A program made the position numbers and the translations under genes. From JAIOQJ01 sp963718635 (GTDB lineage: Bacteria; Planctomycetota; Planctomycetia; Gemmatales; Gemmataceae): a stretch of 64,000 bases of DNA. Where the stretch lies: positions 4,092,001 to 4,156,000 of the forward strand of contig OY970367.1 of assembly GCA_963718635.1 (NCBI GenBank), written 5' to 3'. Under the pieces are notes generated by a model. It was not told the origin of the DNA. It did no database searches and saw nothing but the letters and a program-made list of their open reading frames with translations. Of the stretch, positions 56,049 to 64,000 are shown piece after piece. How positions within the stretch are numbered: position 1 is the stretch's first letter; each line of letters begins with the position of its first letter.

Positions 56049-58872
56049 TTATGCCGGGGGCATCACTTCGGGAGAGTCGCCAGTCTCAACTGGCATTGCA
56101 GCGCCTTCGGTCTCTTCATCAACTTCTTCGCGTGCGACTTTCGCAAGCGAAACGATACGGTCTCCTTCGTTCACGTTCATCAAACGCACACCCTGAGCAT
56201 TCCTGCCGGTGATGCGCACGCCGGCGGCGGAAGTGCGATTCACCATTCCTTGGAAAGTGATCAGCATGATGTCATCCGTATCGCGAACGGCTTTGACGGC
56301 CACGACAAAACCGTTGCGATCGCTGGTGCGGATATCGCGCAGGCCCTTGCCGCCCCGGCGTTGTTTACGATAACGCATCCCCGAGCGATCGCCTGTCTCT
56401 TCCCCGTCTACCGCTTCGACGGGCTCAACGGGTTCGGCCGTCACGGCCTCAACCACGGCTGCTTCGGTTGCTTCATCGACTGAGCTTTCGTCGCTCTCGG
56501 CAGTCGGTTCGTCGGGCGTGTTCGCGCCAAATGGAGTTCGCTTGCCATAGCCTTTTTCGCAGACGGTGAGCAAGTAGCCCTCGGGGTCTGCGACGACCAT
56601 GCCGACGACGTAGTCGTCCGTCATCAGGTTGATGCCTTTGACGCCTCGGGTGTTACGGCCCATAGGTCTTGCGTTTCGTTCGGAGAAACGGATGGCCATG
56701 CCGCCGTGCGTGCTGAGAACGATCTCGTCGCCTGGCTTCGTGAGGGCCACGTCGATCAACGTGTCGCCTTCGTCGAGGCTGATGCCGATGATGCCGCCCT
56801 GTTTCGGACGACTGTAATCGATCAACGGCGTCTTCTTGATCACGCCATTTCTCGTCGCCATGAGCAGGTAAAACTCGCCTTCAAATCGCCTGACGGGGAT
56901 TACGCTGCTGATTTTCTCTTCAGGCTTCAATGCGAGCACATTGGCGATCGAGCGCCCGGCGCTAGTACGCGATGCTTCGGGGATGTTGTAGACTTTTAGC
57001 CAATAAACCTGGCCGCGATTAGTGATGCAGAGCAAGTAAGCATGGGTGGAAGCGACGAAGAAATGCTCGATGAAATCATCTTCGCGAGCGCCCCCTTGCA
57101 CGCCCTTGCCGCCGCGATTTTGGACGCGGTAAGTGTTCATCGGCAGCCGCTTGATGTAGCCGTTATGGCTGATGCTTACGACCTGATCCTGCTCCTCCAG
57201 CAGATCTTCATAGTTGATCTGGCCGACTTCGTGGGCGAATTCGGTCTTGCGGGCATCGCCGTATTTCGACCGCATCTCTTCGAGATCGGATCGCACGACG
57301 CCGAGCACGTTCGCGTCAGTTGATAAGAGATGTTCGTAGCCGACGATCAGCTCGCGTAAGCCCGCATATTCCTTGTAGATCTCGTCGCGCTCAAGCGCCG
57401 CTAACTGCCCTAGTTGCAAACGGACAACCGCCTCAGCTTGCTGCTCGGTCATCTGGTAAACGTCAGCAGCGCCCAGTTCGCGATTCAGCGCGGCAAAGGC
57501 CTCCTCGCCGATCGCCCGTTGCAGCACGGTTGCGGCCACCTGCATAGCCTGCAAATCCTGTTTCGCTTCCTGGCGATTCGGCGAAGCACGACAGATGCGG
57601 ATCACCTCATCGAGCGACGAGATTGCAATCAGCTGGCCTTCGAGAATGTGGCCGCGACGTTTCGCTTCGCGAAGCAGGAATTCCGTTCGACGTCGAATCA
57701 CTTGGACCCGATGCTTCAGAAACTCCTGCATCATCTCTTTGAGCTTGAGGACCTTCGGCCGGCCATCCACCAGCGCCAAGAGGATGATGCTCACTGTCTT
57801 CTGGAGCGAAGAGAACTGATAGATCTGGTTGAGAATCAGATGCGGGTCAACGTCGCGCTTCAGATAGACCACGATGCGCACGGGTTCGCCGAGGCGAGGC
57901 GCTCTTCATCGCGGACTTCTTCGATTCCTTTGATGCGCTCGTCTTTGACCAAGTTGCCGAGCTCGAGCGCCAGTCGCTCGCGCGTCTGTTGGAAGGGAAC
58001 TTCCTTGATGATGACCTGCGCCTTTTTCCCTTCAATGATCTCGGCCCGCGCCGCAAGGTGATTTTGCCGCGTCCTTCGGAATAGCCCGTCAGAATTCCCT
58101 GTTGGCCCATGATGATGCCGCCGGTGGGAAAATCGGGGCCGCGCACGCCGCAATCGCCATCGCCGCGATCGCGCATCAATTCGATCAAGCCAATATCGGG
58201 ATCGTCGATCAAGCGAATGAGCGACGTGCAAACTTCGCGCAAGTTGTGCGGCGGGATTTCCGTGGCCATGCCGACGGCTATGCCATCCGACCCGTTGACG
58301 AGCAGGTTCGGAAATTTGCTCGGCAGGACCAATGGCTCGCGGTACTTGCCATCGTAGTTGTCGATGAAATCAACGGTGTCGCGGTCGAGATCCTGCAGCA
58401 TCTCGCCGGCGACGGGCGTCAAGCGCGCTTCGGTATACCGGTGAGCGGCAGCGGGCAGGCCGGCGATCGAGCCGAAATTGCCCTGCCCATGGATGAGCTT
58501 ATAGCGCAGCACCCAATCCTGAGCCATGCGCACGAGCGAATCGTAGATCGACATATCGCCGTGCGGATGGTAGCGCTTCATCGTCTCGCCGACGATCGCA
58601 GCGCACTTGCTGGTAGCGGCCGTCGGCCCAAGACCGAGGTCGTGCATCGCAACGAGAATACGCCGCTGCGAGGGCTTCAAGCCATCGCGCACATCGGGCA
58701 AGGCTCGGCTTACGATGACGCTCATGGCGTAAGTCAGATAGCTGTCGCGCAGCTCGTGCTCGATATCCAGAAGCGAGGAAGACGATCCCCCGGCCGAGCC
58801 ATTTAGCCCTGGTTCCTCCGGCGGTGGAGGCGGCAACGGTGGTGCATTTAATGGCGTAGTTTCGTCCGACAA
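56049..58872 (-). CDS. gyrA: DNA gyrase subunit A, two frameshifts
   Basis: Cuts and rejoins DNA for negative supercoiling, together with GyrB. N-terminal part: SYLTYAMSVIVSRALPDVRD, PHGDMSIYDSLVRMAQ and the active Tyr146 in AAAHRYTEARLT. The frame breaks near 58060 (corrected: RAEIIEGKKAQVIIKEVPFQ) and near 57890 (corrected into VRIVVYLKRDVDPHLILNQI). The C-terminal pinwheel has the GyrA box QRRGGKG, which separates it from ParC. The usual Ser83 position of the quinolone region is Met here (PHGDMSIYD), with Asp87 kept. N-terminus has a Pro-rich lead of about 30 residues. About 941 residues after correction. Confidence 0.96.
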
Positions 58873-59034
58873 AGTAGAGCCCCTTTCATCTTCGTTATCT
58901 CTTTGATATTTTATGGATTAGCCGACGTTCTCCTAGGTCCGAACGCCCTTCGCGGAACTAAGCGACGATACGGCTTGTCCAAGCTGCAACAGCTCTGTTT
59001 TCCGGTCTCTTTTTCTCTTCGGGAGGGTTTTATC

Positions 59035-59553
59035 GTGCGTCGAATCGCGTTTGGCTCGCTGCTGGCCATTTCAGCCTGCTTGCTTACTTTTTCGGGATTC
59101 AACAGCCAGGCGGCCGATGCCGTCGCGGATAGCCCCGGCGCCAAAGCCACTCGGGAGAAAAAGCTGAAAGCGAAGATCAGCGTCGATTGCGAAAACCTCA
59201 TGCTCAAAGAAATCATCCCGGAGTTGCAGGGAGGGCTGAAGGACGCCAAACAGGGCGCCATTCGCATCAAACCCGACCCGAAGTCCGGCATTACGCTCAC
59301 GACTCGAATGACGATCAAAGCGAAGAACGTTCCCTTCGAAGATGTGCTCGACAAAATGTTTGCCGACAGCGGGCGCCCGTGGGGGTACTACGTCAACGTG
59401 TCGATCAAGAAAGACGATCAGGACGATGGCGCGATCATCATCGTCGCGGACCCGACTTGCCGAGGTTATCCGCCCGGCGACGCGCAACCCCAAAGCCAAG
59501 GGCGAAGAGAAGAAAGAAGAAAAGAAGAAAGACAAGAAGTAAGCGGGCCGTAA
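59035..59553 (+). CDS. Exported hypothetical protein with charged tail, one likely frameshift
   Basis: GTG start with GGGAGGG before it. Signal peptide RRIAFGSLLAISACLLTFSG, then KISVDCENLMLKEIIPELQGG, GAIRIKPDPKSGITLTTRM, NVPFEDVLDKMFADSG and WGYYVNVSIKKDD, a short alpha/beta domain with a secretin-STN-like look. Near 59490 the frame probably shifts: the alternative end NPKAKGEEKKEEKKKDKK (stop at 59542) is typical of planctomycete exported proteins, while the present end (stop at 59553) is Arg-rich. The gene is divergent from gyrA. Confidence 0.65.
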   Translation: MRRIAFGSLLAISACLLTFSGFNSQAADAVADSPGAKATREKKLKAKISVDCENLMLKEIIPELQGGLKDAKQGAIRIKPDPKSGITLTTRMTIKAKNVPFEDVLDKMFADSGRPWGYYVNVSIKKDDQDDGAIIIVADPTCRGYPPGDAQPQSQGRREERRKEERQEVSGP

Positions 59554-59564
59554 GCGGCGGCATT

Positions 59565-59647
59565 GGCGAGCCAGAAGCGTAAGCGACTGGAGAAAGCGAC
59601 TGAGAGCTATAGAGAAATTCTCCGGTCGCTCACACTCTCGGCTCGCC
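59565..59647. repeat. Gene-end palindrome after the exported protein gene
   Basis: Arms GGCGAGCCAGAAGCGTAAGC and onward, about 30 bp, pair with TTCTCCGGTCGCTCACACTC and GGCTCGCC at the end. Same design as 23254 and 45881. Confidence 0.75.
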
Positions 59648-59702
59648 CATATAGGTGCTGAAATCTAAGTCGCTTCGCCAAGTCGCAGGAAGAGGCAGCC
59701 TG

Positions 59703-60358
59703 GTGAATTTTCACAAACTTTGCCCGCGCGTTCCCTGGGTTTCCCCTGTACAAGCTGATGAAGACGGCTTCGTTGGCCTAGGCGGAAACCTGGCGCCGCC
59801 CTGTTTATTGCGCCCTACAGCGAAGGCATCTTCCCCTGGTTCAATGAGGGCGACCCCATTCTTTGGTGGTCGCCCGATCCGCGCGCCATCTTCGAATTGG
59901 ATGATTTTCACGTCAGTCGTCGGTTACGCCGCACCATTCAATCGGGAAAATTCCGAGTTACGCTCAACCAAGATTTCGCCGGCGTAATGCGTGGTTGCGC
60001 CGTGCGCGAAGAAGGTACGTGGATTACTCCAGCCATGCTCGATGGCTACACGCACCTACACCAGCTCGGCCATGCCCATTCAATTGAAACGTGGTTCGAA
60101 GATGAATTGGCCGGCGGCCTCTACGGTGTCGCCATCGGCGCCTTCTTCGCCGCTGAGTCGATGTTCTTTCGCCGCACGGATGCTTCGAAGGTCGCGCTTG
60201 CCGCGCTCGTGGAACATTTGAAAAAGCAACAATTCGTGCTTTTGGACACTCAGTTCGTCACCGCTCATACGCGCTCGCTCGGCGCCATCGAAATTCCGCG
60301 AGCGGAGTATTTGCTTCGGTTGCAGAACGCCATCCAACAGCAGAAAGTCGTGTTCTAG
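59703..60358 (+). CDS. aat: Leucyl/phenylalanyl-tRNA-protein transferase, one frameshift
   Basis: Adds Leu or Phe to proteins with N-terminal Arg or Lys, marking them for ClpAP decay (N-degron pathway). GTG start at 59703 with GGAAGAGG upstream. Begins PRVPWVSPVQADEDGFVGLGG; the frame breaks near 59800, and correction gives SEGIFPWFNEGDPILWWSPD followed by PRAIFELDDFHVSRRLRRT. Then GELYGVAIG-type LAGGLYGVAIGAFFAAESMF and LLDTQFVTAHTRSLGAIEIP, all conserved. About 218 residues. Confidence 0.94.
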
Positions 60359-60436
60359 CGAAGCTTCGCCTTTCGGCTCGACGCTCGCCGGGAGCAGATG
60401 CTCAGGTGGCCTAGTTAACCGAGCCGATCTTTAGTT

Positions 60437-62686
60437 CTATTTCGCCTTAAACGAAAAGACTTGCAGCGCCTGATCATTTCGCGATGAGACGTGAATCGAG
60501 CAGGAACGAGTGCCGGGCTGATTTACTTTCAAGCGCAGCTTGCAACTCTGAGATTCGCCACCTGGCAAGGAGCCAAAGCGGGTGTCGAGGTTAGGCCCTG
60601 ATTCGTGCTCCAAGCCATTGTCCATCGCGGCGTGCAGCCTGACTCCCGCAATCTCGTACTTTGCATTATTGACAACTTTGATCTGCACTACAGCCTCCTC
60701 GCCTACCTTCGCATCGGTCGGCCCCGTCACTTGTAGCACTAGATCGGCCGGCGATTCCTCTTCGAAAAGGCCGCCATTTGGCCTGAGATCATTCTCGCCA
60801 TCGCGAACTTCCAAAGCGACAATCGAATCCGCTTTTTCCTTGCCGTCGCCAATTGCAATGATCGGGAATGAGGCAGCGCCCGCCGATTTCGCTTTAGCTC
60901 GAAAAACCAGCGATCGACGTTCGCCAGCTTTCAATTGCTCAAATTGTGCTTGGATATCTTTTCCCTCAGAATGCTCAAGCTGAGCGGGCAATACGACTTT
61001 GATCAAGACGCTTTCAAAGTCATTCGAGCCGGTATTTGCTACCAAGATGCCGACGAGCACATTGTCGCCGACATTCACTCGTTTGGGGCTCGATACTCGA
61101 AGCACCAGCTTCCGACTATGTTCGATTTTGAGCTTCACCAATTCCAAAACTTTCGTGGCATACTCATTCTCGGGCTCGAGCCGTGGCACCGCCTGGGCGT
61201 TCATATGGCTTTGCTCCAACTTACCCGACAGTGCGAGAAAAACACTTTGCAGGATTACAAAATCAAAGCGCGTCAACTTCGCTGAATCGGGAGTTAACTG
61301 CTCTTCGACTGCCGCCAGATGCTCACCGGCCTCGGCCAGGCACGCCGGTTCCTTACGTCGTAGCAATAAGAAAGCCATTGCCAGATGGCAATCAACGTCG
61401 GCCGCGTTGCACTTCAGGCCGATGCGGACTTGTTTTTCGGCGGCATCGAACTGATTCAAAGATCGGTACGCTCGGGCTGCCAGCAGCCGGGTGCGGCAGT
61501 CGTCTTTGTATTTCACGTGCTCTAAACAAGTTTGCAGGCACTCGTCACGTGTCTCAGGTTGGTCTAACACCTTGTCGAGGGCTTCCCAAGCCAGCGCTCG
61601 CTCCGGATTCAGCTTTACTGCTTGGCGCATGGCGACAAGCGTTTCTTTCTTGTCGTGGATGCCAAACATATAGATGATGCCCTGAATTTCCGCTGCCGCT
61701 GCGGCGGCATTGCGATCTTTTCCCTCCACGATCTTCTTCAGCAACTGCAATTTTTGATCGAGCGCTCGCCGGCGCTCTATAGGCAGCGCGTCGGCGAGGC
61801 TCTTTTCTTGACCGTTCCGCGCGGCGAGGCTGTCACCCATTTCAACGAATATCGACGCGGCAATCGCTTTCACATTCGTCGGCTGTAGCCGAACGACTTC
61901 GCGCATCTCCGCCTGGCATGCGGGGTTGAACGCGGATGCGATCACATTCACCTCACGACCTTGAGACGCTTCCGACCCGGCCTGATAAAAGCCCTTCAGG
62001 AGATAAAAGATTCCGCGGTGCAAGCGCGCTTCAGGCTCGGCCGGCGCCAGCCGAACGGCTTCGGCGAATTCCACCTCGGCACGTCTGAAACCATCGGCAA
62101 CTAGGACGAGCGTATCGGCCGGCACTTTATTTTGGGCGATGAGATTACCGAATTCAGCAGCGTCGCTCTTTCCGGCGATAACCAATCCCATCGTTCGGGT
62201 CGTGATAAACCTGCCTGCTGCCACATGTACTTGCCAGCAATGGGGCCTTATGTTTTTCGCGCGTCGCAGCAGGAGTTCAGCTTCGTCTCCTTTTGCATTG
62301 GGCAAGGCCAAGGCCAACTCGGTAAGGAGAATCGCATTCTTTGGCTCTTCGTTGATTTGTTGCCGATAGAGATCAACCCCGCGTTCACTTGCTTTGTCCG
62401 CGCGGGCCGTGTCACTGATTTTGCCATAGAGATCGGCCAGCTTTATGTGCAAAGGTGCATCGGTTGCATTGCCTCGAAGGCGCTTATTCAGAGCCGCTAC
62501 CTCAGCTTTCAATTCGGATGGGTCCTGAGGTAGAACGATTCCTTCTTGAGTGCAGAAGCGAATCCCTGTTGTAGTTGAGATCAGGGGAAAACGCACGGCA
62601 TCGCGCAGCTTTGCGTCGTCCGCCTCGTTCACGGCAAAGTTCATGAACGAGGGCAATAAAAGCAAGGCGGCGAGTATCACTTCCAT
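60437..62686 (-). CDS. Exported TPR protein with C-terminal beta-sandwich repeats
   Basis: 749 residues; N-terminus EVILAALLLLPSFMNFAVNE is a short signal peptide. Residues about 55-480 are helical TPR-like repeats (LHIKLADLYGKISDTARADK, AILLTELALALPNAKGDEAE, ALAWEALDKVLDQPETRDEC, DCRTRLLAARAYRSLNQFDA). The last 240 residues hold two related beta-sandwich domains of CARDB/DUF11 type, near VSSPKRVNVGDNVLVGILVA and VTGPTDAKVGEEAVVQIKVV. Probably periplasmic scaffold; function unknown. AGAGG lies 7 bases before the ATG. The 63-bp array lies just upstream of this gene. Confidence 0.85.
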   Translation of the reverse strand: MEVILAALLLLPSFMNFAVNEADDAKLRDAVRFPLISTTTGIRFCTQEGIVLPQDPSELKAEVAALNKRLRGNATDAPLHIKLADLYGKISDTARADKASERGVDLYRQQINEEPKNAILLTELALALPNAKGDEAELLLRRAKNIRPHCWQVHVAAGRFITTRTMGLVIAGKSDAAEFGNLIAQNKVPADTLVLVADGFRRAEVEFAEAVRLAPAEPEARLHRGIFYLLKGFYQAGSEASQGREVNVIASAFNPACQAEMREVVRLQPTNVKAIAASIFVEMGDSLAARNGQEKSLADALPIERRRALDQKLQLLKKIVEGKDRNAAAAAAEIQGIIYMFGIHDKKETLVAMRQAVKLNPERALAWEALDKVLDQPETRDECLQTCLEHVKYKDDCRTRLLAARAYRSLNQFDAAEKQVRIGLKCNAADVDCHLAMAFLLLRRKEPACLAEAGEHLAAVEEQLTPDSAKLTRFDFVILQSVFLALSGKLEQSHMNAQAVPRLEPENEYATKVLELVKLKIEHSRKLVLRVSSPKRVNVGDNVLVGILVANTGSNDFESVLIKVVLPAQLEHSEGKDIQAQFEQLKAGERRSLVFRAKAKSAGAASFPIIAIGDGKEKADSIVALEVRDGENDLRPNGGLFEEESPADLVLQVTGPTDAKVGEEAVVQIKVVNNAKYEIAGVRLHAAMDNGLEHESGPNLDTRFGSLPGGESQSCKLRLKVNQPGTRSCSIHVSSRNDQALQVFSFKAK

Positions 62687-62801
62687 GGTTCAACCTCTTC
62701 GGCGGTTATAACGTTGCGTAGAGAGTAGTCTTTCGTGATTGAGGCGTAAAGTTCAATCATTCTTCGAAGCGTTCGGCAGGAGCGTTGCACCGCTCTGACT
62801 G

Positions 62802-63444
62802 CGAACGGTTCGAAGTGCAACAGTCGAGTGTGAAACCGTTCACACCCGAACGCCCTTTTGACTGCGAACCGTTCGAAGTGGCAACGTCGCCAGTGTGTAC
62901 CGTACACACTTGAACGCCCTTTAGACTGCGAACCGTTTGAATTGGAATCGATTCCACTGTAAACCGTTTACAGCCAAGTCCATTCTGACTGCGATCTGAT
63001 CGAAGCGGCAACGTTGCCAGTGTGAACCGTTCACACCCGAGCTGCCTTTTTGAATAAGAACGGTTTGAAGTCGCAACGTTTGAGTGTGAACCGTTCACAC
63101 TCGATCTGCATTCTGACTGCGAACGGTTCGAAGTGGGAACGTTCGAGTGTGAACCGTTCACACCCGAACGCCCTTTTGACTGCGAACCGTTCGAAGTGGC
63201 AAGGTTCGAGTGTGAACCGTTCACACTCGAACGCCCTTTTGAGTGCGAACGGTTCGAAGTGGCTACATTCGAGTGTGAACCGTTCACACCGAGCACTTTT
63301 TTGATCGCGAATCGTTCGAAGTGGCAACGTTTGAGTGTGAACCGTTCACACTCGAGCCTGCATCTGACTGCGAACGGTTCGAAGTGGGAACGTTTGAGTG
63401 TGAACCGTTCACACTCGAACGCCCTTTTGGCTACGAACGGTTCA
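62802..63444. repeat. 63-bp palindrome array, about 11 units
   Basis: Each unit holds a short dyad P2 (CGAAC-S-GTTCG) and a longer dyad P1 (core GTGTGAAC-C-GTTCACAC; up to 14-bp perfect arms, e.g. 63204-63232). P2 centres: 62807, 62870, 62934, 62997, 63062, 63125, 63188, 63251, 63313, 63376, 63439. P1 centres: about 62839, 62901, 62965, 63028, 63092, 63155, 63218, 63281, 63342, 63406. Mean period is 63 bp; P1 and P2 alternate about 31-32 bp apart. Diverged units keep symmetry by paired changes. Spacers read AAGTGGCAAC and CGCCCTTTTGACTG. Both strands are open for long stretches because the period is a multiple of three. Confidence 0.93.
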
Positions 63445-63478
63445 AAGTGGATTCGAAGCTTTTGGCAATCGGCACCTG

Positions 63479-63692
63479 TAGCACAAGCGTCTCGCTTGTG
63501 CGGAGTTTGCACAAGCGAGACGCTTGTGCTACGAAGAACTCCGTCGCTGGCGCGTCCAACTAACAAGACGTCGTTCGTTTTCCCACGATTTTGTCGGGAA
63601 GTCCCTTCTGGAAATATTTCCGGAATATTAACCGATAGCTTTCCTCTGGGGAACGTGAGAGTCGTGCGAGCACAAGCGAGACGCTTGTGCTA
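63479..63692. repeat. GCACAAGCGAGACGCTTGTG palindromes
   Basis: Perfect 23-bp inverted arms at 63479-63501 and 63509-63531, and a third copy at 63670-63692. Each arm is itself nearly palindromic (GCACAAGCG...CGCTTGTGC). This dispersed word is known to me as frequent between genes in planctomycete genomes, where it yields spurious peptides such as HKRDACAT. Confidence 0.85.
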
Positions 63693-63750
63693 CAAACTCC
63701 GTTCCTGGCGCGTCCGGCTAACAAAGCCACGTACTAGCTTAGGCGCGCTT
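63573..63750. repeat. Dispersed copy of the 166-bp repeat
   Basis: Shares CGTTTTCCCACGATTT, the GGAAATATTTCC core, AATATTAACCGATAGCTT, GGCGCGTCCGGCTAACAAA and TACTAGCTTAGGCGCGCT with the region 32097-32492, in the same order. The GCACAAGCG palindrome is inserted within it. Confidence 0.8.
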
Positions 63751-63775
63751 ATTTTTGACTTGGGCTTTTCGGCCT

Positions 63776-64000
63776 TCAGCGTTGCGCTTTCAGAGGCGTC
63801 AGCAGCTCGCCGAGCAGATTGCTCTGCGGATAACTGTGTCCGAGATGCTGGCGATAACCCTCGGCATAGTTGACGCCGCATATCTTGCCCTGCGCCGCTG
63901 CCCACTCGCGCATGGAATCGACGAAGTTGTCCACGCCGTGATGCTTGATGAGCCAATTGCGCTGGCTGACGTGGCACGCAAGCGCCTCGCTCTTGAGATC
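63776..64000 (-). CDS. PIG-L/LmbE-type deacetylase, C-terminal part
   Basis: The last 74 codons of a gene that begins beyond the window; the stop is at 63776-63778 and the frame is open to the window edge. The sequence SEALACHVSQRNWLIKHHGV, MREWAAAQGKICGVNYAEGY and RQHLGHSYPQSNLLGELL fits the C-terminal region of planctomycete LmbE-like N-acetylglucosaminyl deacetylases (HxSQ with a metal-binding His, then YAEGFRQHLGHPYP). The catalytic N-terminal PHPDDE region is out of sight, so this is a moderate call. Confidence 0.7.
   Translation of the reverse strand, partial: DLKSEALACHVSQRNWLIKHHGVDNFVDSMREWAAAQGKICGVNYAEGYRQHLGHSYPQSNLLGELLTPLKAQR

Noticed and set aside
57847..58872. Treating the two halves of gyrA (and likewise pgk, ptsI, RND) as separate genes or true pseudogenes
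   Set aside because: The pieces join into one conserved protein after a one-base change, and such proteins are indispensable, so whole genes with indels are the better reading.
62802..63444. CRISPR array
   Set aside because: Units are contiguous with conserved 'spacers', each contains two dyads, and no cas gene is near.
62757..63566. A 269-codon open frame on the minus strand (and a 246-codon one on the plus strand) through the 63-bp array
   Set aside because: The period is a multiple of three and the units are palindromic, so both strands stay open automatically; the changes between units preserve symmetry, not amino acids, and no start signal is seen.

Overview
This window looks like a chromosomal segment of a planctomycete (phylum Planctomycetota, perhaps Gemmatales or Pirellulales). 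The lineage call rests on protein families typical of that phylum: a DUF1501 protein, a PSCyt1/DUF1592-type cytochrome protein, a DUF1559 pseudopilin, a DUF1080 protein, an enlarged heavy-metal RND pump, several Ser/Thr kinases, and many GC-rich dispersed palindromes between genes. This is inference from family content; no rRNA gene is present.

Layout. 0-10 kb: end of a 2-oxoacid dehydrogenase acyltransferase, then on the minus strand an SDR, pyruvate carboxylase, and a CusA/CzcA-type RND pump with its adaptor. 10-21.9 kb: a DUF1501 protein, a small antitoxin-like/HNH pair, an orphan HicB, and central carbon genes (mdh, gap, pgk, accD) mixed with two Ser/Thr kinases and a DinB-like protein. 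22-31.8 kb: cysK, then hpf-ptsN-ptsH-ptsI (a regulatory PTS with no permease), a TIGR03936 protein, RNase E/G with a large disordered insertion, and an exported OstA-like protein. 31.9-34.6 kb: a tandem 166-bp repeat, a 34-bp-arm palindrome, and a group II intron starting exactly at the edge of that palindrome. 34.8-37.4 kb: a PSCyt1/DUF1592 protein. 37.4-43 kb: an accessory island of small genes (barstar, Imm1-like, HEPN plus SH3-like, DUF433/DUF5615 toxin-antitoxin, decayed copies). 43-53 kb: DUF1559 pseudopilin, rpsA, a sigma-70 factor, a flavoprotein, small secreted proteins, Uma2, and the tyrosine route phhA-hppD. 53-62.7 kb: VWA protein, YaiI/DUF188, DUF1080, gyrA, Aat and a TPR protein. 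62.8-63.45 kb: a striking non-coding array of about eleven 63-bp units. The window ends inside a PIG-L/LmbE-type deacetylase gene.

Two points affect reading of the whole window. First, about fifteen genes, including normally indispensable ones (gyrA, pgk, ptsI, cysK), carry single-base frameshifts that restore well-conserved protein when corrected. The simplest explanation is residual indel error in the assembly, so I annotate these as whole genes and mark the break points. Second, the 63-bp array is the most unusual structure: each unit holds two inverted repeats, their centres lie about 31.6 bp apart (three helical turns), and several diverged units show symmetric compensatory changes that keep the palindromes perfect. 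This suggests selection on a dyad or hairpin rather than on a protein. A second notable feature is a malate dehydrogenase with a roughly 53-residue in-frame insertion made of diverged tandem copies of the segment right after its active-site NPCNTN motif.
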